A stretch of 64,000 nucleotides of DNA from Dorea formicigenerans (lineage in GTDB: Bacteria; Bacillota; Clostridia; Lachnospirales; Lachnospiraceae), in NCBI RefSeq assembly GCF_025150245.1, contig NZ_CP102279.1, forward strand, positions 186,001 through 250,000, read 5' to 3'. Positions 29,115 through 39,151 of the stretch are shown here, piece by piece. Positions within the stretch are counted from its first letter, which is position 1; each line of letters starts with the position of its first letter. The translations under genes were made by a program, and so were the position numbers. The notes beneath the pieces were generated by a model. That model saw only the letters and a list, made by a program, of their open reading frames with translations, had not been told where the DNA came from and ran no database searches.

Positions 29115-30209
29115 ATGCCAAATACATTTTTAACACCAAAAATCATTGCACAGGAGGCACTCATGGTACTGGAGAACCAGCTCACCATGGCAAATCTTGT
29201 ACACAGAGACTATTCGAAAGAATTTGTAAAAGTAGGAGACAGCATTACCATCAGAAAGCCTGCAAGATTCTCAGCAAAGAACTTTACAGGGCAGGTACAC
29301 AGCCAGAACATCACCGAAGGTTCGGCAGTTGTAAAGATGGATCGTTTCAGAGATGTTACTGTAGAGGTTGGAGCGAAAGAATTAACACTCGACATTAAAG
29401 ATTTTTCTACTCAGGTAGTTGCACCGGCATTATCTGCAATTGCGCAGGCAATCGACCAGGATCTTTTAGCTGTTGGAATTCAGATGGCAGCTAAATCCGC
29501 AACAGTTTCAGCAAAACCGAGCATTACAGATATCGCAGGAGTAGGAAAAGCGCTCGATATGTCGAACGCACCGTTGCAGAACAGACGTCTTGTATTGCCG
29601 GCAGAGATCAAGTACAAGTATAATACCCTCGAAAATTTCGCAAAACAGTGCTATGCGGGAACATCACAGGCACTCCGTGATGCAGAAATCGGAAGGGTAT
29701 ACACATGTGAGACATATTCTACAGAAAATTGCCCGCATTCTGCAGCAGATAAGCCAGGAACGGTTACAGAATATAAAGTAACAGGAACTGCAGATACTAC
29801 AAAACTTAATGTGACGGAAGGAAAACCGGAAGCAGGAACAATTGCGGCAGGAGATCAGCTCATTGTGAATGGTTACACATATACAGTAACAGAGGCACTC
29901 ACTCTTACAGGAGGAGCAGGAACGCTGAAAGTAGATCAGAATCTTCCAGCAGACATTAAAACTGCAACACCAGTCAAGGTAATTAACAAGGCTCATGCAT
30001 TAGGGTTCCACAGAAATGGTATTGCTCTTGTAACAAGACAGCTGGAACTTCCGATGGGTGCATCAAAAGCCCATATCGCATCTGCAAACGGACTTGCAGT
30101 ACGCGTAGTTATGGATTACGACCCAAAAACAAAGAAAGATACAGTCTCTTTCGATTGTATTTATGGAATCAAGGAACTGGACACAAGCCTGTTAGTAGAC
30201 TTCTCATAA
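29115..30209 (+). CDS. Major capsid protein (P22 coat-like)
   Basis: 364 residues. MPNTFLTPKIIAQEALMVLE and the following MANLVHRDYSKEFVKVGDSI are the N-terminal arm of the P22 gp5-like coat family with HK97 fold. A Thr/Gly-rich insertion (about 215-285, with YTVTEALTLTGGAGTLKV) fits the extra beta domain of such coats. AAAGGAAGGAT precedes the ATG. Confidence 0.88.
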   Translation: MPNTFLTPKIIAQEALMVLENQLTMANLVHRDYSKEFVKVGDSITIRKPARFSAKNFTGQVHSQNITEGSAVVKMDRFRDVTVEVGAKELTLDIKDFSTQVVAPALSAIAQAIDQDLLAVGIQMAAKSATVSAKPSITDIAGVGKALDMSNAPLQNRRLVLPAEIKYKYNTLENFAKQCYAGTSQALRDAEIGRVYTCETYSTENCPHSAADKPGTVTEYKVTGTADTTKLNVTEGKPEAGTIAAGDQLIVNGYTYTVTEALTLTGGAGTLKVDQNLPADIKTATPVKVINKAHALGFHRNGIALVTRQLELPMGASKAHIASANGLAVRVVMDYDPKTKKDTVSFDCIYGIKELDTSLLVDFS

Positions 30210-30219
30210 GGAGACCGTT

Positions 30220-30600
30220 ATGTATGCAGATTACGAATACTATGAAAAGGAATACCTCCTTGGAAAAGAGCCAGTAATTGCAGAACGCAACTATCTGTAT
30301 TATGAAAAGCAGGCGCGAGCTGAGGTGGATAAGATTACATTCAACCGATGCAGAGGATTGGATGAGATACCGGAAGAGGTAAAAGATTGCGTGTGCGACG
30401 TCGCAGAATATCTGTGTAAGTACGACAGGTATTCTGGATCTGACGCACCTGGACCGTTAGCCTCTTTCGGAAACGATGGAGAGACGGGTACTTACGACCT
30501 GTCCAATTCCATCTACACAGAATCCAAGAGAAAAGAAAAGATACAGGAGACTTTATATAAGCATCTGGCAGACACAGGGCTTCTATACAGTGGGAGGTAG
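30220..30600 (+). CDS. Head-tail connector (gp6-like adaptor)
   Basis: 126 residues, helical; EIPEEVKDCVCDVAEYLCKY and TYDLSNSIYTESKRKEKIQE resemble HK97 gp6-type adaptors that sit below the portal. Position immediately after the coat gene supports the call. Confidence 0.7.
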   Translation: MYADYEYYEKEYLLGKEPVIAERNYLYYEKQARAEVDKITFNRCRGLDEIPEEVKDCVCDVAEYLCKYDRYSGSDAPGPLASFGNDGETGTYDLSNSIYTESKRKEKIQETLYKHLADTGLLYSGR

Positions 30601-30602
30601 GC

Positions 30603-31031
30603 ATGAATCCGAACTATAACCAGACAATCACCATATACAATTGCGTAAAAGCAAAAGATAGTGGTGAAAAAGAGAACACCTGGCATCGTTCGACAGTGGA
30701 TAAGTGTTTCTTCAAGTGTGTAATGGGAAGAACGAACGGAGATAAAACTGCAAGCATGGCAAGTGTGTACACCGCCAGAATCGCACAGTCTCCACAGTAT
30801 CTTCCGTACAGGGAATATACAAAACTCTCAAAAGAAGAAAGAGCAGGTTATTTCACATTCAACATAGGCGACATTGTAGTAAAAGGTGACTGCCAGGAAG
30901 AAATCACCGGAAAAACACCGAACACTGCATCGGAGCTGCTGAACAGATGGAAGCCGGAAGCATTTGAGGTCACTGCATTTTCGGACAACACCTCTCACAT
31001 GTGTGAGAAACATTACAGGGTAGGTGGTTAG
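30603..31031 (+). CDS. DUF6751-type head completion protein
   Basis: 142 residues. NYNQTITIYNCVKAKDSGEK then a beta-rich body with YFTFNIGDIVVKGDC. Belongs to a conserved slot between adaptor and tail completion genes, so it likely acts as the head-closure stopper. Confidence 0.65.
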   Translation: MNPNYNQTITIYNCVKAKDSGEKENTWHRSTVDKCFFKCVMGRTNGDKTASMASVYTARIAQSPQYLPYREYTKLSKEERAGYFTFNIGDIVVKGDCQEEITGKTPNTASELLNRWKPEAFEVTAFSDNTSHMCEKHYRVGG

Positions 31032-31451
31032 ATGGATATACATTTCCAATGGAATAAGCCGATACCGATAATCACAACAGAGGCGACCGGAGGGAAGAGA
31101 ACGCTGCTATTCATGGCACAGGAAGCAAAAAGGCTAATGACGCCATATGTTCCGGCAAAGAACATGGTTCTGTCTTCAAATGTTCGAACATTCGTGGAAG
31201 GAGATAAAGGAGTCATTCATTATCTGTCACCTTATGCACACTTCCAGCATGAAGGTTATGTCATGGTGTCCAGAATCACGGGAAGTCCTTGGGCGAAAAA
31301 AGGTGAAAGTAAAGTTGTGACAGACCGGTTCCTGAATCATAGCGGAGCCAGACACCCACTTGCAACAGCAGAGTGGGAAAAAGAAATGAAAGCAGCAAAG
31401 ATGGAAGCTTATACGGCAGCAGTACAGGCATACATAAGGAGTAAACGATGA
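31032..31451 (+). CDS. Minor capsid/neck protein
   Basis: 139 residues. LFMAQEAKRLMTPYVPAKNM and HYLSPYAHFQHEGYVMVS then the RHPLATAEWEKEMKAAK end are typical of the HK97 gp10-like/minor capsid 11 slot. Joins head and tail. Starts directly after the previous stop. Confidence 0.7.
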   Translation: MDIHFQWNKPIPIITTEATGGKRTLLFMAQEAKRLMTPYVPAKNMVLSSNVRTFVEGDKGVIHYLSPYAHFQHEGYVMVSRITGSPWAKKGESKVVTDRFLNHSGARHPLATAEWEKEMKAAKMEAYTAAVQAYIRSKR

Positions 31452-31882
31452 ATAAACATGAAATCATGACGGAATATGTCAGAGATAAAATAAATGAACT
31501 CTGTAAAGCGAATATGACGTTTAACTTTGCAGATGGCGAGGCGCATTCCGTATCATTTATCACGAATTTTTCCGGAAGAGTACTGAGGAAGTATATAAGA
31601 GCTGCAGACAAGGAATATGGTTTCACCATATTGATCACATGGCATTATTCCATGGATACGGACGACCTGAATATGCAGGCTATGAAAGTTGGACAGGAAT
31701 TCATGGACTGGATTGAGGAACAGAACCGGGAAAAGAATTACCCGGATTTCGGGGAACAGTGCCAGATTAAGAAAATTGAGAACTTACAGAACATGCCGAA
31801 CCTTGCGACGGTAGACTGGGAAAATGCACTTGCGCAGTACCAGATACCATGCAGGGTTGTATATTTCGAGAAGGAGAAGTAG
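31448..31882 (+). CDS. Tail completion (terminator) protein
   Basis: 144 residues, ATGA overlap with the neck gene. TILITWHYSMDTDDLNMQAM and QIKKIENLQNMPNLATVDWE fit the alpha-beta tail-terminator fold that caps the tail tube; position before the tube gene agrees. Confidence 0.65.
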   Translation: MNKHEIMTEYVRDKINELCKANMTFNFADGEAHSVSFITNFSGRVLRKYIRAADKEYGFTILITWHYSMDTDDLNMQAMKVGQEFMDWIEEQNREKNYPDFGEQCQIKKIENLQNMPNLATVDWENALAQYQIPCRVVYFEKEK

Positions 31883-31885
31883 AAC

Positions 31886-32392
31886 ATGAAATTAAGCGAG
31901 TTAATGAAAGGTTATACCATAGACGCGAATTATGAAGGCTGGGTAACCAATGACGACTATGTGTTTGCCATTGACACAAACCCAGGAGGAAAGACAGCAA
32001 CCACACCGGCAGATTTTGTGGTTGTGGAGATGGGAATTGCCGGACTGGATTCTAACCTGAATCCGATCACACAGGATAAGACCTATATCCGTGCAGGACA
32101 GAACACAATGAAGACAGGAACGCAGAGATCATTCTCAGTGACAGGAGACAGATATGTTGGCGACGAAGCTCAGGATTACTGCCTGGCTCACGAGAGAAAA
32201 TACGGCACAGGAAACAAGGTTGTTGTAAACTACCTGTACTTTAATATTTTGAACGGAAAAGGAGAAAAAGGACAGTGTTCCATTATCGTAAATTCTGACG
32301 GTTCAGGAAATGCCGGAGAATCTTCTTCCATTAACATTGAGTTCAAGAAACAGGGAAAGACACCGGAGGAGTTTGAGTACTCAGCTTCTTGA
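31886..32392 (+). CDS. Major tail tube protein
   Basis: 168 residues. Beta-rich, with FVVVEMGIAGLDSNLNPITQ, TMKTGTQRSFSVTGDRYVGD and SSINIEFKKQGKTPEEFEY. It polymerises into the tail tube. After the TGA at 32390 the frame stays open for 19 acidic codons (TEAETNSVSTEAVEEEDND) to a TGA at 32450 that overlaps the next start, the spacing other genes here show at true ends. The visible stop may be a recent mutation or a readthrough point. Confidence 0.82.
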   Translation: MKLSELMKGYTIDANYEGWVTNDDYVFAIDTNPGGKTATTPADFVVVEMGIAGLDSNLNPITQDKTYIRAGQNTMKTGTQRSFSVTGDRYVGDEAQDYCLAHERKYGTGNKVVVNYLYFNILNGKGEKGQCSIIVNSDGSGNAGESSSINIEFKKQGKTPEEFEYSAS

Positions 32393-32444
32393 ACAGAGGC
32401 TGAGACAAACAGCGTATCAACAGAAGCGGTAGAGGAGGAAGATA

Positions 32445-32786
32445 ATGATTGAAGTAGTATTACAGGGACAGACACTGAAAGCGAATCTGTTGAATCCGGA
32501 AGTATCGAAACGATATGAAGACGGATTTGACAAAGTAGTAAAAACATTCAATGAAGCAGCAAAATGCGAAAGAGGATCTGACGGAATTAGAATGCAGTGC
32601 CAGGCAGTCATTGATTATGTAACAGACATTTTCGGAGAAGAGCAGGCGAAAAAAGTATTTGGGGAAAGCACAGATCTTCTGGAGTGTATGGATATCCTGG
32701 AAGAGATGTATGATATATATGAAAAACACGTTACACCAAAGGTAACAGAGAAAAAGCAGGAACTGATTGACAGGTTTAGCAAATGA
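32445..32786 (+). CDS. Tail assembly chaperone (DUF6673-like)
   Basis: 113 residues behind GAGGAGGAAG. EVSKRYEDGFDKVVKTFNEA and the helical rest match the gpG slot between tube and tape measure. It binds tape measure protein during tail assembly. Overlaps the next gene by ATGA; no slippery sequence is evident at the end. Confidence 0.7.
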   Translation: MIEVVLQGQTLKANLLNPEVSKRYEDGFDKVVKTFNEAAKCERGSDGIRMQCQAVIDYVTDIFGEEQAKKVFGESTDLLECMDILEEMYDIYEKHVTPKVTEKKQELIDRFSK

Positions 32787-33388
32787 TCTACGACATGATT
32801 ACAAAGGAACTTCCTTCCAAAGTTGTAATAGACGGGAAAGAAGTTCCGATAAACACAGATTTTCGGGTAGGGATACAGTTAGATGCACTTCTGAATTCAG
32901 ACATGAAAGACGAAGAGCGAATACTGAAAATGCTGATTCTGTATTATCCGTGGATTCCGAAGAATCTTCCGGAGGCGATAGAAAAAATCCTCTGGTTCTA
33001 CGGCTGCGGAGAACGCGTGGAAGAGCAGGAAGAGACAAAGAAACGGTATGTAAGAAAAAGCACAGGAGAACCAGCGTACTCATTCTCAAAAGATGCCGCA
33101 TATATCTATACAGCATTCAAAGAGCAGTACGATATAGACCTTACAGAAATACAGGATCTGCATTGGTGGAAATTCAAAGCTCTGTTCGATTCCCTAAACG
33201 AAGAGACGCAGATGAAGAAAATAATGTATTACCGAAAGGTAAGCACATCTGGCATGGATAGAGATAGAAGAGCATACATCAATGAGATGAAAAAACTCTA
33301 TAGCCTTAGTAAAGACAAAAAGAAAATGACACTAGAGCAAAGAAATGCTTCCTGGATAGCATATGTGAAATCCAGGAAGCAGGGGTAA
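32783..33388 (+). CDS. Gp15-family tail assembly protein
   Basis: 201 residues. KVVIDGKEVPINTDFRVGIQ, YYPWIPKNLPEAIEKILWFY and DLHWWKFKALFDSLNEETQM are the Gp15 family landmarks. Acts with the preceding chaperone (gpT-like role) in tail assembly. Confidence 0.82.
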   Translation: MIYDMITKELPSKVVIDGKEVPINTDFRVGIQLDALLNSDMKDEERILKMLILYYPWIPKNLPEAIEKILWFYGCGERVEEQEETKKRYVRKSTGEPAYSFSKDAAYIYTAFKEQYDIDLTEIQDLHWWKFKALFDSLNEETQMKKIMYYRKVSTSGMDRDRRAYINEMKKLYSLSKDKKKMTLEQRNASWIAYVKSRKQG

Positions 33389-33432
33389 GGAATGACAGGC
33401 GTAAGCTCCTGTCACCCCATAAAATAGCAATG

Positions 33433-33461
33433 AAAGCATAGCGAAAGGCTGTGCTTTTTTT
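33433..33461 (+). terminator. Intrinsic terminator before the tape measure gene
   Basis: AAAGCATAGC (33433-33442) pairs with GCTGTGCTTT (33448-33457), one G-T, then TTTTTT. Likely sets lower expression of the tape measure gene. Confidence 0.7.
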
Positions 33462-33486
33462 GCGTACCGAAAGAAGGTGACGCAAA

Positions 33487-36400
33487 GTGGCCAGTGACGG
33501 AACAATCCGAATCACGACCGAATTGGACAGTGCAAAAGCAGAAGCGGCAATGTCCAAGTTTTCATCATTCGCAAATAAGGCGATGACAGCAACGAAAGTG
33601 GCAGCAGGCGCGGCAACAGCCGCACTAAGTGCTATGGCAGGTTATTCAATTAAAGTTGGAGCTGATTTTGAAGCGGGAATGTCAAAGGTATCTGCTATCT
33701 CAGGAGCAACAGGAGATGAATTAAGCAAACTCACTGAAAAAGCAAAAGAGATGGGCGCCAAGACGAAATTTTCAGCTACAGAAGCATCGGAAGCCTTTCA
33801 GTACATGGCTATGGCGGGCTGGAAGACCAAAGACATGCTAAGTGGTATTGATGGAATCATGAATCTGGCAGCAGCTTCAGGAGAAAGCCTTGCAAAAACA
33901 TCAGATATTGTAACAGATGCCCTTACCGCATTCGGAATGGCAGCATCAGACAGCTCGCATTTTGCAGACGTTTTAGCAAAAGCATCTTCAAACTCCAACA
34001 CCAATGTTGCAATGATGGGTGAGACGTTCAAGTACGTGGCACCCGTGGCAGGAGCGTTGAAATTCAGCGTAGAAGACTGTGCGGTAGCAATCGGGCTTAT
34101 GGCCAATTCCGGTATTAAGGCAAGTCAGGCTGGAACATCAATGCGACAGCTGTTCACGAACCTTGTAAAACCGACAGATGCTATGGCACAGGCAATGGAA
34201 GACCTGGGAATCTCCATGACTGACGCGGAAGGAAAGACAAAATCGCTGGATACCCTTATGGGGGATCTAAGACAGAGTTTTTCTGGACTTTCAGAGGCAC
34301 AGAAAGCACAATACGCTGCTACACTGGCAGGACAGGAAGGAATGTCCGGACTGCTTGCCATTGTGAATGCATCTGATGCGGATTTCAATGCCTTAAAGAC
34401 ATCAATATACAATGCAGACGGTGCTGCAGAGCAAATGGCAGACACCATGAATGATAATCTTAAAGGAAGCCTTACAATAGCTGGATCCGCATTAGAAGGA
34501 TTCGGTATTGCAATCTATGAAAAGATACAGACACCACTCAAAAAAGCAGTAGATGCAGGAACAGAGGGTATCGACTGTCTGTCAAAAGCGTTCCAGTCTG
34601 GCGGACTGAATGCAGTTGTAGCGGAAGCTGGCGAGATATTCAATGATACTGCAGATGAAATCGCAGGAATGAGTGACGAAGCAGCCGGAGTTGTAAGGCC
34701 AATACAGGAAATCGTGAATGTAGGCGGTAAGCTTGCAAAAACAACACTTCCAGTAGCGGCAAGCGCAGTGAAGTTCCTGGCTAAGAACTTCGGAACATTA
34801 TCACCGCTTGTAGTGTCATCAGCAGCCGGAATGAAATCATTTTCAGCAATTGGCAAGGTAACGACAAAGGTTGTAAAAGCGAATGCAGCGGCTACCTTAG
34901 TACTCAATAAAATGGAGAAAGCCAATGCATTGCAGTTAATGGCGACCAATGGAGGGCTTACAGCGCGTCAGACGCTCATGGCGGTGTACAATGGTCAGAT
35001 TACTGCAACAACAGGACTTACGAGTCTGTGGACAGCCGCACAGACAAAGCTGAATGTTGCAATGACGGCGAATCCAATAGGAACAATCGTTGTAGCGGCA
35101 GCAGCTCTGGTAGGTGCCATGTATGCGATTAAAGCAGCGACAGGTGATGCGGCGAAGGCACAATATGAGCTATCGGACAGCCAGAAAGAAGCACTAAAAT
35201 CCAGTCAGGAGATTACAGATACTCTTGCAGAAGAAAGACAGGCGAGAGAGGAAGCGATTGGAAGCATTGACCGGGAATACAATAAATATTCCGCTCTGTT
35301 GTCTGAGCTGCAGTCTATCACAGATGCAAACGGTCAGGTGAAAGCCGGATACGAAGAGAGAGCAAAGGTAATCACCGGGGAGTTGTCAGAAGCACTCGGC
35401 ACCGAGATAGAAATGACAGACGGAGTAATCCAGAAATATGGAGAGACCGTCGAAGCAATCAAAGAATTGATTGTACAGAAAAAAGCAGAAGCGACCATTG
35501 ATTCTATGAAAGACGAGATGGCAGAGTCCTATCAGAAGTCTATAGATGCCGCGGAAAAATATAAAGAAGTCAGCAAAGCCTTGGAAGAACAGAAGAAAAA
35601 AGTAGCCAAGGCAGAAGATGACTGGGAAGAAGCAGCAAAACGAGGAGCAAAAGAGTTACCAAGTTACTCGGATGCGGTTGATAAAGCCAAAAGCGAACAG
35701 GAAAAACTGGAAAAGCAGTTGGACAACACCAGAAGTTCCATGGAACAGCTATCCTCAGAGGTCAACAATTACGATGCGTTGGTCGAAGCTATGGCTTCTG
35801 GAAGTTCAGAACAGATAGAAGCTGCACTGAATAAGGTGATCACAGGCTATCGCTCTTTCAACGAAGAAACCCTTGCAAGTTCGCAGAGTGCGCGTGACGA
35901 GATGTACAACACTGCAAACTCTATGATAAGCACCATGCAACTTGTACAAGATGGTACGCTCAATATGGCCGATAGTACATTTCAGCAATTATCAAAAGCT
36001 GCAGTTGATTCCATCAATGAATTTAGTAAGCTTCCGGGAGGAATTGCACAGGGAATCAAAGATATAGGACCAGAAGCCAACACGGCAATGATAAGCGCAC
36101 TGGCACAGGCAGATTTGGACGGAAAACTGGACGCCGAAGCACAGGCAGACCTAAACAGTTTTATTAACGGTTTCAACGGCCTGGATTCCAAAACAAAAGA
36201 TACATTCGCACAAGCCTGGTATGGAGCCTTGGAAGGACTGCAAGGTTTTGAAGACCTGGCAGATCCGGCAGAACAGGGAGCAGATGCATTCCTGGAGTCT
36301 TTGAGGACAGCACTGGAAGTACATTCTCCATCAAGAAAAGTGGAAGAGATATTTTCTAATGTATGGCCAGGAGCAGTACAAGGACTGGAACAGGGCACTG

Positions 36401-37308
36401 GAGAGCTGAGCACAAAAGGAAATAGTGTAATTACAGACTTTCTGAATTCCTTGCAAAGTGGCGGAGTATTGGAAGGTGCTAAAAGTATCGGAAGTAAGAT
36501 TATGAATCTGTTCGGACTAGGAATACAGTCTAAAACAGGAAATTCTAAGAATGCCGGGCGTGCTAATGCTACAGCAGCCAACGAAGGAGCTGGAAGTATA
36601 GACTCTTCCGGAGCAGGCAGTATGTTCGGTGCGAGATATGCCGCAGGAGTTGGAGCAAAAGCCAGTGAAGCTGGCGCAAAAGGACGTGCACTTGCATCAA
36701 ATGCAAAATCAGGGGCAGAATCAGCCGATGGTTATTCACCGGGTTCTAACTTTGGCTCCGGATTCGTTAGAGGTATCGGCTCCTGGGTAAGAAGTGCCGC
36801 ATCAGCGGCAGCAGAGCTGGCATCAGCAGCTTACAACGCAGTCAGAAGAACACTTGACGAACATTCCCCGTCGAGGAAAACGAAAAAGTCCGGCAAGAAC
36901 TTCGACCTTGGATTTGGTGGAGGAATTGAGGAAAACGCAGATGTGGCAGTACAGGAAGCTGAAAAGCTGTCAGAAAGAACACTGAGCGCTTTGGAATTAG
37001 AAACATTGCAAAACAAAATCAAGACACTGAATATCCCGGAAACAATGGCAATGGTTCAAACGACAGTAAACGCCCAGACGAACCGGTCGGCAGAAAAGGC
37101 AATCCGAGCCGTGAGGGTCAAAGAAGATCAGCTGTGGAAACGAAAGGACGAATCTGTAAAAGCCTATATACAGGATTCAGATATTCAGAAACTGGCATCA
37201 GAATTTGCAGGAATTGCATCTGAAGAATTTGCAAAAAACATTGATGGAATAAAAATGGTAATGGACAGACGCGAATGTGGAAGATTTGTGCGGGAGGTAC
37301 AGCAGTGA
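33487..37308 (+). CDS. Tape measure protein
   Basis: 1273 residues, GTG start behind AAGGTG. N-terminal TP901-type core domain (VSAISGATGDELSKLTEKAK, ATEASEAFQYMAMAGWKTKD), hydrophobic segments around residues 410-560, a coiled coil (about 580-780) and repeated EVHSPSRK/DEHSPSRK motifs near the C-terminus. Its length sets the tail length (about 190 nm by the usual 0.15 nm per residue). Helps DNA entry into the host. Confidence 0.93.
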   Translation: MASDGTIRITTELDSAKAEAAMSKFSSFANKAMTATKVAAGAATAALSAMAGYSIKVGADFEAGMSKVSAISGATGDELSKLTEKAKEMGAKTKFSATEASEAFQYMAMAGWKTKDMLSGIDGIMNLAAASGESLAKTSDIVTDALTAFGMAASDSSHFADVLAKASSNSNTNVAMMGETFKYVAPVAGALKFSVEDCAVAIGLMANSGIKASQAGTSMRQLFTNLVKPTDAMAQAMEDLGISMTDAEGKTKSLDTLMGDLRQSFSGLSEAQKAQYAATLAGQEGMSGLLAIVNASDADFNALKTSIYNADGAAEQMADTMNDNLKGSLTIAGSALEGFGIAIYEKIQTPLKKAVDAGTEGIDCLSKAFQSGGLNAVVAEAGEIFNDTADEIAGMSDEAAGVVRPIQEIVNVGGKLAKTTLPVAASAVKFLAKNFGTLSPLVVSSAAGMKSFSAIGKVTTKVVKANAAATLVLNKMEKANALQLMATNGGLTARQTLMAVYNGQITATTGLTSLWTAAQTKLNVAMTANPIGTIVVAAAALVGAMYAIKAATGDAAKAQYELSDSQKEALKSSQEITDTLAEERQAREEAIGSIDREYNKYSALLSELQSITDANGQVKAGYEERAKVITGELSEALGTEIEMTDGVIQKYGETVEAIKELIVQKKAEATIDSMKDEMAESYQKSIDAAEKYKEVSKALEEQKKKVAKAEDDWEEAAKRGAKELPSYSDAVDKAKSEQEKLEKQLDNTRSSMEQLSSEVNNYDALVEAMASGSSEQIEAALNKVITGYRSFNEETLASSQSARDEMYNTANSMISTMQLVQDGTLNMADSTFQQLSKAAVDSINEFSKLPGGIAQGIKDIGPEANTAMISALAQADLDGKLDAEAQADLNSFINGFNGLDSKTKDTFAQAWYGALEGLQGFEDLADPAEQGADAFLESLRTALEVHSPSRKVEEIFSNVWPGAVQGLEQGTGELSTKGNSVITDFLNSLQSGGVLEGAKSIGSKIMNLFGLGIQSKTGNSKNAGRANATAANEGAGSIDSSGAGSMFGARYAAGVGAKASEAGAKGRALASNAKSGAESADGYSPGSNFGSGFVRGIGSWVRSAASAAAELASAAYNAVRRTLDEHSPSRKTKKSGKNFDLGFGGGIEENADVAVQEAEKLSERTLSALELETLQNKIKTLNIPETMAMVQTTVNAQTNRSAEKAIRAVRVKEDQLWKRKDESVKAYIQDSDIQKLASEFAGIASEEFAKNIDGIKMVMDRRECGRFVREVQQ

Positions 37309-38138
37309 AAGACATCTATTATGTAAATAGCAATAATGAGAAGATTGACTTGTTGGAACCGCCATACATGCTTCAGACAGGAGAGCTGTTCGGATACAAA
37401 TGGAACTATGAAAGTAAACAGAGACTTGGCGGAGGTGGAAAAATCACCAATATCCGAAAAGACCTGGAAGAAAGAACACTGACATTAAGCATTGTAAATT
37501 ATGGTGTAGAAAACTATGAAGAGGCAATTGATTATTTGCATGAGATCACAGACATTGACGTCTTAAAAAAGACACCAGGAAGATTATACGTGGGAGGTAT
37601 GTATCTCAACTGCTATGTGACGGCTAGTGAGAAGTCGGAATGGGAACCGGAAGCGGGATATATAGATGTAAGCCTAACGCTTGCCGTGGAGTACCCAATG
37701 TGGGTCGGAGAAAATCCATATACATTTCATAGTTTCGGTGTAAGCAGTACGGATAATAAGAGATATCATGGAAGATATCCGTATCGATATGCGAATGGAA
37801 TGAACAGCACTTACATAATCAATCCACATTTTACGAATTCGAATTTCAAGTTGATCATTTACGGACCAGCGGTAAATCCAATGGTCACAATAGGTGGTGT
37901 ACCGTATCTGGTGAATGTGATACTGGAAGAGGATGAATACCTTGCCATTGACAGCAGGAGCAGGACCATCATAAAAGTGACAAAGAATGGCGAACGGGAA
38001 AATCTGTATCATAATCGTCAGAAAGGAAGAAACTTTTTCAGAAAAATTGATCCGGGGCGACAACCTATATCATGGACAGGCAAGTTTGATTTCGACTTAA
38101 TTATTTACGAGGAGAGAGGGGAACCGAAATGGAGATGA
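37305..38138 (+). CDS. Distal tail protein (Dit)
   Basis: 277 residues from GTG 37305 (GGGAGG upstream), overlapping the tape measure stop. LGGGGKITNIRKDLEERTLT and ASEKSEWEPEAGYIDVSLTL belong to the Sipho_tail N-domain; the C-terminal half carries GPAVNPMVTIGGVPYLVNV (galectin-like). It forms the hexameric hub at the tail tip. Confidence 0.85.
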   Translation: MKDIYYVNSNNEKIDLLEPPYMLQTGELFGYKWNYESKQRLGGGGKITNIRKDLEERTLTLSIVNYGVENYEEAIDYLHEITDIDVLKKTPGRLYVGGMYLNCYVTASEKSEWEPEAGYIDVSLTLAVEYPMWVGENPYTFHSFGVSSTDNKRYHGRYPYRYANGMNSTYIINPHFTNSNFKLIIYGPAVNPMVTIGGVPYLVNVILEEDEYLAIDSRSRTIIKVTKNGERENLYHNRQKGRNFFRKIDPGRQPISWTGKFDFDLIIYEERGEPKWR

Positions 38139-39151
38139 TTGTAACAGATATACCGGAGGAAAAAGAATTAATGTTCATCACTGCAAAATCAACAGGAGAA
38201 GAATACGGAGAGCTGAATAAAACAGCAAAAGTAGATCTGGACAATGGTGATACAAACGATTTTGAAATACGCTTGCCCAAATCAGAATGGGATAGAGAGT
38301 CTATCGGATATAAGGGAAGGGTATACATTCCAGGAACAGAATACGGCGGAATCGTTAAAAATATAGAATCCATATCAGAAAGTAATGAGGTAGTGTTTTC
38401 AGGTCCAACATGGAGAGGGATGCTTGAATACAAGGTAGTTGAACCTCCCTTAGGGCAGGAACATTTAATACTCTCAGGAGAGCTGAATGAAACGCTGAAA
38501 ACATTAATAGGAGACAGATTCGAAGACCTGTTTGCGGTGTCAGCAGAAAATACGGGAGTACAGGTGCAGAATTGGTCAGTAGACCGATATGTAACATTAT
38601 ATGATGCCATTATGAAGCTCCTGGATCAGTACGGATACCGACTGGATATCAAATATATTCAGCCAGAAGGGCTGGAATATGGATATGTGCAGATAGGGGC
38701 AAAAGAAAAGAAGATTCTTAATGAAGAATATGATCAGGAATGTAGCATTAATCTGGATATAGAAGACTACAGAGCTGGCGTCAACCATCTGGTGTGCGCT
38801 GGAGAAGGTGAGAATCAAGACAGAACTATATTACACCTGTATGTACAAGAGGATGGAACGATAGGTGATGAGCAATATTATTATGGATTGGACGAAGTGG
38901 CAGCAGTCTACATATTCACAAGCGCAGACGCAAATCAGCTTCGCCAAGACGGCACGAAACGATTGAAAGACCTGCAGAACTATAAAAAATGTCAAATGAC
39001 GATAGAAGATGTAGACTTGGAAATCGGCGACATTGTAGCTGGGTATGACGAAGTCACAGATACGACAGTCATGAAGCCAATTAAAAAGAAAATATTAAAA
39101 ATCAACGATGGACAGCTAACGATAGATTATGAAGTGAAAGGAGATGATTAA
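38129..39151 (+). CDS. Tail hub protein (ReqiPepy6 Gp37-like)
   Basis: 340 residues, overlapping Dit. LDNGDTNDFEIRLPKSEWDR, YIPGTEYGGIVKNIES and the C-terminal IEDVDLEIGDIVAGYDEVT are typical of Gp37-like/Tal-type hub proteins. Forms the baseplate plug below Dit. No peptidase domain is attached. Confidence 0.82.
   Translation: MEMIVTDIPEEKELMFITAKSTGEEYGELNKTAKVDLDNGDTNDFEIRLPKSEWDRESIGYKGRVYIPGTEYGGIVKNIESISESNEVVFSGPTWRGMLEYKVVEPPLGQEHLILSGELNETLKTLIGDRFEDLFAVSAENTGVQVQNWSVDRYVTLYDAIMKLLDQYGYRLDIKYIQPEGLEYGYVQIGAKEKKILNEEYDQECSINLDIEDYRAGVNHLVCAGEGENQDRTILHLYVQEDGTIGDEQYYYGLDEVAAVYIFTSADANQLRQDGTKRLKDLQNYKKCQMTIEDVDLEIGDIVAGYDEVTDTTVMKPIKKKILKINDGQLTIDYEVKGDD

Noticed and set aside
32767-33261. 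A 164-residue basic frame inside the Gp15-family gene
   Set aside because: An alternate frame of the well-supported tail assembly gene, with an Arg/Ser composition typical of shadow frames.
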